From assembly GCF_037081675.1 (NCBI RefSeq), contig NZ_JAZAQL010000004.1, positions 310,001 through 374,000 of the forward strand: 64,000 nucleotides of DNA. The letters are read 5' to 3'. The DNA comes from Halorubellus litoreus (lineage in GTDB: Archaea; Halobacteriota; Halobacteria; Halobacteriales; Natrialbaceae). The notes below the pieces were generated by a model. The model worked only from the letters and a program-made list of their open reading frames with translations, ran no database searches and was not told where the DNA came from. This document shows positions 35,155 through 45,130 of the stretch, one piece after another (position 1 is the first letter of the stretch; each line of letters begins with the position of its first letter). The position numbers and the translations under genes were made by a program.

Positions 35155-38100
35155 ATGGGACGGCTTGACGGCCTCTTCGAGACCGTAACGGAGCACTCGC
35201 GAATCGTCATCGCGCTCATGCTCGTCCTCACCGTCGCCGTCGGCGCCGGCGCCAGTGGAATCGACCAATCGAGCTCGCTCGACCAGTTCCAGAGCGAATC
35301 CGAGGAGTCCAAGAAACTCTCCTACATCGAGTCGAACTTCTCCACTGGCTCCGACAACACGACGAGCACACAACTCATCGTCAGGGACGACAACGTCCTC
35401 GACAAGGCGACCCTCGTCGACATCATCGAACTGGAACAGCGACTGCAGCAAAACGACACCATCGGGACCACGCTCGCGGAGAACAACTCCGTCGTCGGCA
35501 TCTCGAACATCGTCGCAACGGCCGCCATCCAGAGCGAGATCGGCGCCGAACTCCAGCAAAAAGCGACGCGATTCGAGCGCCTGAACGCGACCGTCGTGGA
35601 AGAATCCGCCGCGCTCCAGCGCGAACAGGCCGCACTCGAACAACGGAGTACCGCGCTGAACGAGACCGTCGGGCTCCTTCGGGGCGCCCTCGACACAGTG
35701 CGTGCGAACCCGAACGCCGACATCCGAACGCAGTACGAACAGGTCGAGGCGAACACGACCGTCGACATCAGCGACGACTACGCCACGTTCGAAGCCGCCG
35801 CCGAACAGCTCCGGAACGCCACCTCGCGCGACGAAGCCGAGGCCGCGTACCGGCAAGGCACACAAGGCGTCCTCGCTGAACAGTTCGCCACGCTCCAGCA
35901 ACGCGGTGCCGAACTCGAGGACCGCGGTGAAGCACTCGAAGCCAAGGCAACCGAGCTCAAGGAACTCGGCCGGGAACTCGCTGCCCTGAAGACCGAACTC
36001 GAGGCCAAGTCGAACCCGAGTCTCGACACACAACTCGAGCAGCTCCGCTCGATGAATCAGAGCGAGATCGACGACACCCTCTCGCTCGTCCTCGGCGAGG
36101 ACAGCGACGGCGGCGGCGCCGCTTTCGCGTTCATGCCCACCAGCTACGAGCCGGGTAGCACGAGTGCGAACGCGACGATGCTCATCGTCACGCACGCGTC
36201 CGGTGGCGGCGCCGCGACGGGGACCGCCCCCGACCGCCTCGTCGACGCGCAACTAGCGATGCAGAGCGTCACGAACGACGTCGGCGACGGCACTGACGTC
36301 CTCGTCTTCGGGTCGGGCATCATCTCCGACGAGATCAACCGGTCGATGGCGGACAGCCTCGCCATCGTCGGGCCGCTCGCGCTCCTGTTCGTCGTCGTCG
36401 CGCTCGCCATCGCGTACCGCGACCTCATCGACATCCTCCTCGGCGTGTTCGGCATCGGCGCCGTCCTCGTCTGGACGTTCGGCTTCATGGGCTGGGCCGA
36501 CATCGCGTTCAACCAGATGATGATCGCGGTGCCGGTGCTCCTCATCGGGCTGAGTATCGACTACGCGATACACATCTTCATGCGCCACCGTGAGGAGCGG
36601 AACAACCGCCACACCGCGAGTGACGTCCGCGGCGCGATGCGCGTCGGCCTCGTCGGCGTCGGCGTCGCGCTCCTGTTCGTGACCGCGACGACTGTCATCG
36701 GGTTCCTCGCGAATCTCACGAGTCCCATCCCACCGATCAAGGACTTCGGTATCGTGAGCGCGGTCGGTATCTCCGCCGCGATGCTCGTCTTCGGCGGTCT
36801 CGTCCCGGCGCTGAAGGTCGAGATCGACGAGTTCCTCGAAGGCCGCTTCGACTGGGACCGCAAGAAGACCGCGTTCGGGACCGGTGGCGGCCGATTCAGT
36901 AGCGTGCTCGCCGCCGGCTCGACCGCTGCACGCAAAGCGCCTTACGCCGTCATCGCCGTCGCGCTCCTCGTGAGCGCCGGCGGTGCGTACGGTGCCACGC
37001 AGGTCGACACGAGCTTCAACCAGGAAGACTTCCTCGCGCAGGACCCCCCTGAGTTCACGAAGGACCTCCCGGAGCCGTTCGCGCCAAGCGACTACACTGC
37101 CAAGGACAACCTCGAATACGTCAATCAGAACTTCCTCCGCGAGGACTCCCAGGCGCAACTCCTCGTCCAGGGTGACGTCGCGACACCAGACGCGTTGGAG
37201 CGGCTCGATGCCGCTCGCGACGCCGCCGCGGACAAGGACGCGGTGCAGGTACTCTCGAACGGCGAACCGAACATCCAGGGGCCACTGTCGGTCATGGAGA
37301 CGGTCGCCGCGGAGAACGAGACGTTCAACGCGACGTTCCATGCCGCGGACACCGACGGTGACGGTGTGCCCGACCGGAACGTCAACGCCGTGTACGGCGA
37401 GCTGTTCGCAATTGCGCCCGACGAAGCCGCGGGCGTCATCCACCAGACGGAGGACGGCGAGTACGCCGCCGCGCGCCTCGTCATCTCCGTGAACGGCGGC
37501 GCGTCCAGCACGGCCGTCACCGAGCAGATGCGCGCCGTCGCAGACACCGCCGGCGGGAACGGGCTCGAAGCGACCGCCACCGGCCAGACGATCCTGTTCA
37601 AGATCGTGCAGGACAACCTGCTCCAGACGGTCATCGAGAGCCTGCTCATCACGCTCGTCGCCGTCGTCGCGTTCCTCATGATCACCTACCGAATCGCCGA
37701 AGGGAGCGCGACCCTCGGGTTCGTCACCATCCTCCCGGTCATCCTCAGCGTCAGCTGGATCCTCGGGACGATGTTCCTGCTCGACATCCCGTTCAACATC
37801 CTGACCGGGATGATAACGAGCCTGACCGTCGGACTCGGAGTCGCGTACAGCATCCACCTCAGCGAACGCTACAACCAGGAGCTCGAACGCGCAGACTCCA
37901 TGTGGGAGGCGATGCGGACCGCTGTGACCGGGACCGGCGGGGCACTGCTCGGTAGTGCCGCAACCACCGTCGGCGGGTTCGGCGTGCTCGCGTTCGCCAT
38001 CCTGCCGCCACTCCAGCAGTTCGGCATCATCACCGGAATCACCATCATCTACGCGTTCCTCGCGAGCGTGCTCGTCCTGCCGAGCCTGCTCGTGGTCTGG

Positions 38101-38178
38101 ACGCGGTACGTCGGCCTCGACGAGGCAACGTCGATGGAGGCGACTCCCAACGCGGGTGAGGTGCCCGCAGAGGACTGA
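35155..38178 (+). CDS. RND superfamily exporter (MMPL/HAE-3 type)
   Basis: 1007 residues with the duplicated RND plan: a membrane helix near the N-terminus (IVIALMLVLTVAVGAGASG), a large external loop (about 40-380) with a long Gln/Glu-rich coiled coil (about 140-300), five to six helices (about 385-560, including LLIGLSIDYAIHIFMRHREE), a second helix and loop (about 590-800), and a final helix bundle (about 820-980, LTVGLGVAYSIHLSERYNQE). The paired SIDYAIH / GVAYSIH motifs are the family signature in TM4 and TM10. Proton- or sodium-driven export of lipids or drugs across the membrane is expected. An unusually good Shine-Dalgarno (GGAGGT, 35143-35148) supports the start. A TrmB regulator gene follows after one base. 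Confidence 0.94.
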   Translation: MGRLDGLFETVTEHSRIVIALMLVLTVAVGAGASGIDQSSSLDQFQSESEESKKLSYIESNFSTGSDNTTSTQLIVRDDNVLDKATLVDIIELEQRLQQNDTIGTTLAENNSVVGISNIVATAAIQSEIGAELQQKATRFERLNATVVEESAALQREQAALEQRSTALNETVGLLRGALDTVRANPNADIRTQYEQVEANTTVDISDDYATFEAAAEQLRNATSRDEAEAAYRQGTQGVLAEQFATLQQRGAELEDRGEALEAKATELKELGRELAALKTELEAKSNPSLDTQLEQLRSMNQSEIDDTLSLVLGEDSDGGGAAFAFMPTSYEPGSTSANATMLIVTHASGGGAATGTAPDRLVDAQLAMQSVTNDVGDGTDVLVFGSGIISDEINRSMADSLAIVGPLALLFVVVALAIAYRDLIDILLGVFGIGAVLVWTFGFMGWADIAFNQMMIAVPVLLIGLSIDYAIHIFMRHREERNNRHTASDVRGAMRVGLVGVGVALLFVTATTVIGFLANLTSPIPPIKDFGIVSAVGISAAMLVFGGLVPALKVEIDEFLEGRFDWDRKKTAFGTGGGRFSSVLAAGSTAARKAPYAVIAVALLVSAGGAYGATQVDTSFNQEDFLAQDPPEFTKDLPEPFAPSDYTAKDNLEYVNQNFLREDSQAQLLVQGDVATPDALERLDAARDAAADKDAVQVLSNGEPNIQGPLSVMETVAAENETFNATFHAADTDGDGVPDRNVNAVYGELFAIAPDEAAGVIHQTEDGEYAAARLVISVNGGASSTAVTEQMRAVADTAGGNGLEATATGQTILFKIVQDNLLQTVIESLLITLVAVVAFLMITYRIAEGSATLGFVTILPVILSVSWILGTMFLLDIPFNILTGMITSLTVGLGVAYSIHLSERYNQELERADSMWEAMRTAVTGTGGALLGSAATTVGGFGVLAFAILPPLQQFGIITGITIIYAFLASVLVLPSLLVVWTRYVGLDEATSMEATPNAGEVPAED

Positions 38179-38179
38179 C

Positions 38180-38544
38180 ATGGACGAACGTGATGCGGTC
38201 GACGCGCTCGAGCACCTCGGACTCACGTCCTACGAGGCGAAGGTGTTCATCGCGCTCCAGAAGCTCGACACGGGGTCCGCGAGAGACATCAGCCGCATCG
38301 CGGACGTCCCCCGCTCGCAAGTCTACGGCGCTGCTGAGAGCCTCGAAGAACGCGGAATCGTCGAAGTCCAGCAATCGAATCCGATTCGGTATCGCCCCGT
38401 CGACCTCGAAGCGGCCAAGACACACTTGCGGTCGCGGTTCGAGGCGCACCAATCGGACGCGTTCCAGTACCTCGAACACGTCGAATGCGAACGGTCCGAC
38501 ACCGGGGATCGACAAGCGGACATCTGGACCATTAAAGGAGCGGA
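38180..38544 (+). pseudogene. TrmB family regulator, 5' part, split by a transposon
   Basis: The first 121 codons of a TrmB regulator: MDERDAVDALEHLGLTSYEA, then a winged HTH DISRIADVPRSQVYGAAESL (about residues 32-55) and ERGIVEVQQSNPIRYRPVD. The frame runs into the transposon at 38545 after DIWTIKGAE. Joining 38544 to 45268 (dropping one copy of the 8-base duplication) restores an open frame, TIKGADQIEARVRSLAS, and a protein of about 262 residues. It follows the RND gene by one base, so it likely regulated or was cotranscribed with the exporter. The HTH half may still be made, with a short IS-encoded tail (frame continues to 38587). Confidence 0.93.
38537..38544 (+). repeat. Target-site duplication GGAGCGGA, left copy
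   Basis: GGAGCGGA directly precedes the left terminal repeat and is repeated at 45260-45267 directly after the right terminal repeat. Eight bases is the duplication length known for ISH1-type IS5 elements. This shows the whole 38545-45259 segment entered as one unit. Confidence 0.92.
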
Positions 38545-38596
38545 GGCTCTGTTGAAATCCTCAGAGAGTTACAGGTTCGCCTCGTAGTCTGACCAG

Positions 38597-39418
38597 ATGG
38601 AAGCCCTCCCGAAGTCGCGGTTACTCCGGTTCGTTGAGCAAGCGATACACTTGGCTCGGCGAGCCGTCGCTCGTTACTCCTCGAAATTCTCGAAACGGCG
38701 GTACACACTTCATCAACACATCGTCTTGCTCTGTCTCAAGGTTCGGAAGAATACGACGTACCGGACGCTTCTTGACGAACTTATCGAGATGCCCCGGATT
38801 CTGAGTGCCATCGATCTGATGGAACTCCCCTCTCCCTCAACGTTGTGTAAAGCGTTCAATCGCCTTGATATGGCTGTTTGGCGGGTTCTTCTCAACCTCT
38901 CAGTCACGCTTCTTCCGACTAATGGTGTCGTCGGGATCGATGCCTCCGGTTTCGACCGCAGTCACGCCTCGAAACACTATACAAAGCGAACGAAGCTGAC
39001 TATTCAGCAGTTGAAAGTCACGCTCCTCGTAGACACGAAGTCGAACGCAATCATCGACTTACACGTGACGACGACACGAAAACATGACTCGCAAATTGCG
39101 CCGTTGATTATCAAGCGGAATACCAGTGATGTAGGGATTCTCCTCGGCGACAAGGGAGACGATGACCAGAAGATTCGTGTATTAGCTCACGAGGAGGGTG
39201 TTCGCCCGCTCATCAAGCACCGCGAGTTTTCGTCGCTCCACAAGGCGTGGAACGCTCGGTTGGATGCTGACCTCTATGGTCAACGGAGTCAGAACGAGAC
39301 AGTAAACTCCCGCCTCAAACGCAAGTACGGCGCATTCGTCCGCTCACGCTACTGGTGGAAACAGTTCCGTGAACTCGCTGTTGGCTGTCTCACACATAAC
39401 ATCGACAAGACACTCTGA
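38597..39418 (+). CDS. IS5-family transposase, arm 1
   Basis: 273 residues of the IS5/ISH1-type DDE transposase. The acids are likely the Asp in VVGIDASGF (about 116), the Asp in LLGDKGDDD (about 190) and the Glu in QRSQNETVNSRLKR (about 243); the Y-(2)-R-(3)-E-(6)-K-like spacing is consistent. In arm 2 the second motif reads GDKGYDD, which is the usual wording; the Tyr-to-Asp change here next to the catalytic Asp might impair it. The ATG lies 52 bases inside the left terminal repeat. The length is near that of other haloarchaeal IS5 transposases. Confidence 0.92.
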   Translation: MEALPKSRLLRFVEQAIHLARRAVARYSSKFSKRRYTLHQHIVLLCLKVRKNTTYRTLLDELIEMPRILSAIDLMELPSPSTLCKAFNRLDMAVWRVLLNLSVTLLPTNGVVGIDASGFDRSHASKHYTKRTKLTIQQLKVTLLVDTKSNAIIDLHVTTTRKHDSQIAPLIIKRNTSDVGILLGDKGDDDQKIRVLAHEEGVRPLIKHREFSSLHKAWNARLDADLYGQRSQNETVNSRLKRKYGAFVRSRYWWKQFRELAVGCLTHNIDKTL

Positions 39419-39467
39419 GCGTTAGATACAGACAAAGCACTTACCGTTAGCATAAGTTCAGGTCGCT

Positions 39468-39992
39468 ATGCGCATGCGCATTGGTTTCCTGACTGCGTTC
39501 GTCGTGGCGAATCTCGCTCTCGCAGGGTGTGCTACGTCGCCAGCAAGCCAGTCCACGCCAGCAGACACTACAATCGGTCCTCCAACTACGACGACCACGG
39601 AAGCCGGAACGACAATCGAGACGGCTGATGAAACATACTCATCGGCACCATCGACGACAGTGACCTGCATGGCGACGTCGCTCCGGTACAATGTGTCGGT
39701 GCCTGCGAAGCCTGCGAACCTGACCAGGGAAACCGCCACGGCGCTTGCAAAGAACTTCGACAGACGATACGAGAGAGCGCGGGTTAACGCCACCTACGAC
39801 AACGTCACGGTCGATAGAATGTCGTTTCGGGAGGTCAATGTCCAGCGTATCGACAGGGGTTTCGAAGTTACGGTTCGATTGTACGTCCAGATCTCGGGTG
39901 AAGACCTCCACGCTAAATGGGCCTACCCGACAACCTATCGCATCACCGACCGCGAGTTTGAGCGAGAAGGACGAACACTCACTTGCTGGTGA
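39468..39992 (+). CDS. Passenger lipoprotein of IS arm 1
   Basis: 174 residues. An N-terminal signal (MRMRIGFLTAFVVANLALAG) ends in a lipobox LAGC with Cys at about 21, followed by a Thr/Ser-rich linker (about 30-60, PPTTTTTEAGTT), typical of haloarchaeal lipoproteins. A compact domain follows (about 75-174) with NFDRRYERARVNATYDNVTV. A comparable lipoprotein domain of unknown function is widespread in haloarchaea, but no name is offered. The gene lies entirely inside the terminal repeats of arm 1, on the same strand as the transposase, 49 bases after it, so it moves as cargo. Its homologous place in arm 2 is taken by an unrelated membrane protein. Confidence 0.78.
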   Translation: MRMRIGFLTAFVVANLALAGCATSPASQSTPADTTIGPPTTTTTEAGTTIETADETYSSAPSTTVTCMATSLRYNVSVPAKPANLTRETATALAKNFDRRYERARVNATYDNVTVDRMSFREVNVQRIDRGFEVTVRLYVQISGEDLHAKWAYPTTYRITDREFEREGRTLTCW

Positions 39993-40112
39993 AAAGCAGT
40001 CCTATCTAACGGCAGATTCATCTGGAAAGGTATCGAAACAATGGGATTTCAACAGAGCCTCTCAGTCATATCTCAGATGGTTTTCCGAATAAGCATCTGA
40101 TGGGTAACTAGC

Positions 40113-40748
40113 TCACGACGGAGATTGGAGACGGGTTGAATACGAACCCGAATCTCTAATTGAAGCTAACGCTTCTTCGAAATGCTTGCGCTTCATCATG
40201 ATTCGAGCTTTGTAATTGCCGAGCAGTTGGGTCGTCTCACGTTGGGAGAATTCGATATCGGTTTCGGAGCAAATTGCTCTAAAGAACGCAATTTCCCATT
40301 CGAAGAGCGGTTCAGCGAACCACGCGTATGCAGGATCTGATTCCTTTTTGTAATAACGGAGTGCTGCATCAAAAGCACTCTCTGCCTCCTCTATGTTACC
40401 GATGAGAATATTCAGGTCTGCTCTGGTCTCCTCCGCGAACCCCTGAAGCGCATTTCCAACCAACAATGACTCAGATGCATCTTTAAGCACTAATTTCGCG
40501 ATATTGACCTGATTCTCTGCTCGCGTTTCGTTAGAATGGAGTTCAAAAGCGAGAGCAGAACACTGGAAATAGCACATCGATTGGCCCAACTCGTGTGGGA
40601 TAATCGTAGCCGGATTTGGATAGTCGCACTGGGCTCGAGCACCATAAGCCGCAAGAGAGAAATGATGGCCTGCTAGCCCGTAGTCAGACTCCGAAAGGGC
40701 CGTTTCCGCGTTGGCTTGATGATCACGTACGGTATTAGCAGTCTTCAT
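40113..40748 (-). CDS. Helical TPR-like protein, candidate immunity protein
   Basis: 211 residues, mostly helical, with repeated A/Y/F patterns resembling tetratricopeptide units (HHFSLAAYGARAQC, EEAESAFDAALRYYKKESDP, HFEEALASIRDSG). It starts MKTANTVRDHQANAETALSE; the ATG overlaps the stop region of the TSP3-repeat gene by 14 bases on the same strand, so the two are translationally coupled. No signal peptide was seen, so it is cytoplasmic. Its size, position and coupling to the 3' end of a large secreted protein are like an immunity gene behind a toxin. That role is an inference. Base composition is lower in GC than the flanking chromosome. Confidence 0.7.
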   Translation of the reverse strand: MKTANTVRDHQANAETALSESDYGLAGHHFSLAAYGARAQCDYPNPATIIPHELGQSMCYFQCSALAFELHSNETRAENQVNIAKLVLKDASESLLVGNALQGFAEETRADLNILIGNIEEAESAFDAALRYYKKESDPAYAWFAEPLFEWEIAFFRAICSETDIEFSQRETTQLLGNYKARIMMKRKHFEEALASIRDSGSYSTRLQSPS

Positions 40749-43700
40749 CGATTCTCTCTACACCATCTCGGTTTTCCATCTTGTTAACAGCCTCGTCTAA
40801 GGAATCATACATACCTTCGTTATTCAGCGTCGTGCTTACAACCCATTTTGCAAGGTCTCGAACCCCTTTGGGGCCTACTTTGATGATTACCCACCCTCCA
40901 GAACTGAGTTGAGAAATGTAGAATAGGTAAGGATCACCACTCGCACTGCCCCGCCAAACTTGTTTTGCGGTCTCAATGCTATCTAGTACTGTATCCCACT
41001 TATCAATTGGCTTCCGATCGTCAACGGGGTGGGTATTCGTTTTATCGATAACCACAGTGTTTCCACAGGGCCCCTCGACTGACTCATGTTGTTCAGCAGC
41101 CCGAAGAACCATATCACCGATGAGGGTAACTACTATCAGCTTTCCACCAGGAAGCTCTTTGATTATTTTTCTTTTTTCTCCACTTTTCCGGATAACTCGA
41201 TCCGGATTCTGTAGAATGTCTTCAAGTTGATCCTGTGTAACAGAAGTCGTCTCGGAAATATACTCCCACCCATACCCTCGCTCGACGCCATCAGTTGTCG
41301 CATAGAATCCGCTCGACAGAATGACCGGCCTTGCTTGTCCGCTCATGTAATAGTGATCCACCACTTCCGCGCCACGCTTTCGGACCGTATTTGCGTCGTC
41401 AGCGGTGTAATCTACGGCGTAGAGGTAATAGGCGACGCCACCGACGGATGCGACAGACAGAGCAGTCGAGGTACTGATTAGAGACCCGACATTTCTGACA
41501 ACATTGCGGGGATTAGTTGGATTTACTACACTGCCAGCTATGGCAGCACCCCCCTTCGATATTAGAGCCTTCTTTGCCGGACCGAAGTGATCAGTGCCAG
41601 TTGGCTCCACCAGAATCTGGCGCGAGTTCCCGTAAGTGTCGGAGACATTGATCCAGTACTTATCGGGGCGTTCATCAAGAGTTCCTGTTCCATCAAATGA
41701 GACTCGATACTCGCCCGATTCTCCGAATCCCTCTCCGAGTTTAGTTACAGAGGTCTCCCCCGTCGTCCATCCCGACCCGACATAATTATTATAATATCCG
41801 TTGCCGGAGATCGATATCGACGATTCGTCGTAGACGTAGAAGGTCACTCCCTTCTTGAAGTTGTCCGATGAGAGACCCGAGATTTGAGGGGGGTTGCTTT
41901 CGGTGAAAATTTGGGGGTCATACCCATCAAGGTATCCGTCATCATCGAAGTCAGCATTCCGAGGATCGCTTCCGAGAACGTCGATCTCTTCGTAGTCATT
42001 CAATCCGTCGTCATCTGAGTCTGGGTCAGCAGGGTCCGTGTACGCTTTTGCAGAAACGAACCCATTGCTATCGATGTCGATGGAGACCTCTTCAGAGTCC
42101 TCGAGGCCGTCCCAGTCGCTATCAGCAATCATTGGGTCCATGCTAGAGCGATCCCCCTCCCATGGAATTGGGACGGTGTACTGTTTTTCGACGTAGTCCC
42201 AGATCAGGTCTCCATCAGTGTCGTTTACCAACTGCGAGTTAGCTGTGACGACAGTGTCATCCGGAGCATCGACCGCGACGGCGACAGTTTCACCGGCGAA
42301 GTTGCTCGTCAGGTCGCGTTTGAACACCCCCGATCTCTTGGTCAGTGGAACGCTCGCATATTCATCGGAGTCGAGACTATAGATGAAGATCGTCGGTGGA
42401 TCACGGGTGTCCAAGCCAGATACCTCATAGTCGAAGCGGAGCTGGACGGTGGCCTTCGAACTGTCGACATGGTACTCGTAGGTCGCGGTGGAGTCGACTG
42501 AGCCGTCGGAGTCATCTCCTCCCCCACTGCCATCAGAGGTCGTGGTTTCGGATGGCTGTTCAGTGGACGTGCCACTTCCGGTACCCCCTTCCGTGGTCGT
42601 CGTTGATTGGGTCGTTGTCTGTGTGGTTGTCGTGGTCGGGGGAGTCGTGGTTGTCGTTTCCGGACAACCGTCATCCGAATTCGGCGCGTATTGCTCTGGG
42701 CAGTCGTCCTGATTGTTCAGGAATCCGTCGCCGTCCGTATCGTCGTTGCCGTCACCGTCACCTAGACCAAACGTCGACACTGAATCGCTCTCGTCAGGAT
42801 CCCCGACCACGAGCTTGCCGTCTTCGATGGAACAGGAACCCTCGCATTCAATTTCCTTCGACCCCATTGCTGGACGGTCCAGGTGGACCGTCGTCGCGTC
42901 CCGATACTCGGACATGTCGAAGACCGTAACCAGTCCATCTGTCTCGACAGTCCCCATCACCTTCCCATCGCTGACCGTCGTCGGGACCGACTGCCAGAGG
43001 TCCGGCGTCGAGGGATCGTAGACGAAGATCGAATACCTCGACGTGGCAGTCTTCGATTTCGTCGACGACAACGAAAGACTCTGACCCTCGTCATCCGAAG
43101 GTATATCGAACGTGACGTGCGTCGACGCGGACGTATCGGTTCCCGAGATCTCGACGACTGCAGTTTGATTCAGCGAGTTATTTCCGTAATTCCCGGTCTT
43201 ATGGGAGACATTGACGCCAGCACTCGCGTTCCCAGCCCCTTCGATGGTTACTGAGGCCGTGGTATTCCCAGCACGGTGTTTCGTCCGATACGTCTCCTCA
43301 GCGTCTGGGACCCCGTCGCCATCTGTGTCCGCCTTGGTTGGATCGCTGCCGATTTCGAGTTCAGCCGCATCGTCGATCGAATCTCCATCGGTGTCAGGGT
43401 TCGCCGGGTTCGTTCCCAACGAGAGCACTTCTCGTGAGTCGTTGAGACCATCCCCGTCTGAATCGACGAGGAACAGACTCGAGTTGTGAGCGATCTCGGA
43501 CTTCACCGAGAGTCCGTCTGCATCATAGTCGTCCTGTGGGTCGAGAACACCATCCTGGTCTGAATCCTCGTTCGACGCGTTGAGGTACGGACGGGTGAGC
43601 TCGTCGAAGTCACTGAGCGAATCGTTGTCCGTATCGACCGCGAACGGATTTGTCCCGGCGCTCGTCTCGATACGTGTCGGGACCTTGTCGCCGTCGAAGT

Positions 43701-43814
43701 CTTCGGCCCCGTCCTGGATGTCGTTTCTCGACTCGTTTGCCTGCGTATGCGTGCTATTGGAATTCGCGCTCAGCGGGCTCGTACCAGTGATCGTAATCTC
43801 AGAATAGTCTGTGA
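40735..43814 (-). pseudogene. TSP3-repeat surface protein with nuclease-like C-terminus, N-terminus cut off by IS
   Basis: The frame is open from the edge of IS arm 2 (about 43814) to the stop at 40735, about 1025 codons; the first Met is at 43506 but calcium-binding repeats continue upstream of it, so the true N-terminus was removed by the IS. TSP3-type Asp-rich repeats (DSDGDGLND, DTDGDSIDD, DTDGDGVPD) fill the first part. They are followed by beta-rich segments, a Thr-rich linker (PPTTTTTQTTTQSTTTTEGG), more repeats (DSDWDGLEDSEE, DSDDDGLNDYEE), a hydrophobic stretch (TALSVASVGGVAYYLYAV), and about 130 C-terminal residues (KPIDKWDTVLDSIETAKQVW ... GGWVIIKVGP ... WVVSTTLN) that recall BECR-type RNases. 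The downstream gene overlaps the end. Confidence 0.8.
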
Positions 43815-43866
43815 GGCTCTGTTGAAATCCTCAGAGAGTTACAGGTTCGCCTCGTAGTCTGACCAG

Positions 43867-44688
43867 ATGGAAGCCCTCCCGAAGTCGCGGTTACTCCGGT
43901 TCGTTGAGCAAGCGATACACTTGGCTCGGCGAGCCGTCGCTCGTTACTCCTCGAAATTCTCGAAACGGCGGTACACACTTCATCAACACATCGTCTTGCT
44001 CTGTCTCAAGGTTCGGAAAAATACGACGTACCGAACGCTTCTCGACGAACTCATCGAGATGCCCCGGATTCGAAGCGCCATCGGCCTTGAGGAACTCCCG
44101 TCTCCCTCGACGCTGTGTAAAGCGTTCAACCGGCTTGATATGGCGGTTTGGCGCGTCCTGCTCAACCTCTCGATCACACTCCTCCCGACCAACGGTGTCG
44201 TCGGAATCGACGCCTCCGGTTTTGACCGGAGTCACGCCTCGAAGCACTACACCAAGCGAACGAAGCTGACGATTCAGCAGTTGAAAGTTACACTTCTCGT
44301 GGACACGAGAGTGAACGCAATCATCGACTTACACGTGACGACGACACGAAAACACGACTCACAAATCGCACCGTCGCTCATCAAGCGGAATACCGAACAA
44401 GTAGCGATTCTCCTCGGTGACAAGGGATATGACGACCAAAAGATTCGCGCGTTAGCCCGTGGAGATGATGTTCGTCCGGTCATCAAACATCGGGAATTTT
44501 CGCCGCTCCACAAGGCGTGGAACTCACGGTTGGACGCCGATCTCTACGGTCAGCGTAGTCAGAACGAGACAGTGAACTCTCGCCTCAAACGGAAATATGG
44601 CGCATTCGTCCGGTCACGACTCTGGTGGAAGCAATTCCGTGAACTCACTATTGCCTGTCTTGTTCATAATATCGACCGGTCACTATGA
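43867..44688 (+). CDS. IS5-family transposase, arm 2
   Basis: 273 residues, the same size as the arm 1 transposase and identical in the first 50 residues. The DDE candidates are Asp in VVGIDASGF, Asp in LLGDKGYDDQKI and Glu in QRSQNETVNSRLKR. All look intact, so this copy is the likelier source of active enzyme for the composite transposon. Differences from arm 1 are scattered after the first 204 shared bases (for example EMPRIRSAIGLEEL versus EMPRILSAIDLMEL). It belongs to the IS5 family, ISH1-like group; the 8-base duplication agrees. Confidence 0.93.
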   Translation: MEALPKSRLLRFVEQAIHLARRAVARYSSKFSKRRYTLHQHIVLLCLKVRKNTTYRTLLDELIEMPRIRSAIGLEELPSPSTLCKAFNRLDMAVWRVLLNLSITLLPTNGVVGIDASGFDRSHASKHYTKRTKLTIQQLKVTLLVDTRVNAIIDLHVTTTRKHDSQIAPSLIKRNTEQVAILLGDKGYDDQKIRALARGDDVRPVIKHREFSPLHKAWNSRLDADLYGQRSQNETVNSRLKRKYGAFVRSRLWWKQFRELTIACLVHNIDRSL

Positions 44689-44728
44689 GCGGTAAAGATG
44701 GTTTTCACACACTGTTCAATCCAGAGTA

Positions 44729-45130
44729 TTATCTGACAGTCACGAGACCCGCGAGAACGAGTAATACACCATACGAGATCGTTAACAGCGGTGTGACGAG
44801 ACTGGAGGTTGAACCAATCGTGAGCCAGAGTGCAGTACCCAAACAACTAAGCGCGACAAGTGAGCTGAAAATTTCGATACGACGTGGCGTGGCAGTTCCA
44901 GTACGGACTCGACTATACAGAGCGTGTCCAAGGACAGCGATAGGAAAGACACCTGCGACCACGACCGCGAACTGAACTGCAACCACACCTGCCATGTTGA
45001 GTGCTGGCATAAAGTCGCTCAGAAGTGTCCCAAGGGCGTATAATCCGAGTAGGCTCACCAAGAGAACCGCAAGGGAACGTTCGACGCTACTGGCCGATGG
45101 ACGCGGGAAGCGGGAGACCGTCTTACCCAT
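44729..45130 (-). CDS. Passenger four-helix membrane protein of IS arm 2
   Basis: 133 residues with four hydrophobic segments: LAVLLVSLLGLYALGTLL, GVVAVQFAVVVAGVFPIAVL, IFSSLVALSCLGTALWLTI and LLTISYGVLLVLAGLVTV. The start MGKTVSRFPRPSASSVERS is short and basic, as for a membrane protein inserted without a cleaved signal. No family was recognised. It reads toward the transposase, with only 40 bases between the two ends, and lies wholly between the terminal repeats of arm 2, so it moves as cargo. Whether it is expressed is unknown. Confidence 0.75.
   Translation of the reverse strand: MGKTVSRFPRPSASSVERSLAVLLVSLLGLYALGTLLSDFMPALNMAGVVAVQFAVVVAGVFPIAVLGHALYSRVRTGTATPRRIEIFSSLVALSCLGTALWLTIGSTSSLVTPLLTISYGVLLVLAGLVTVR

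Larger units (their letters stand above)
38545..40059 (+). mobile_element. IS5-family (ISH1-like) arm 1 with a passenger lipoprotein gene
   Basis: 1515 bases bounded by GGCTCTGTTGAAATCCTCAG and, at the right, AATGGGATTTCAACAGAGCC, whose last 16 bases match the inverted repeat. The first 204 bases (38545-38748) are identical to the start of arm 2; identity then falls. It carries a transposase and a lipoprotein gene that is not in arm 2. Confidence 0.85.
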
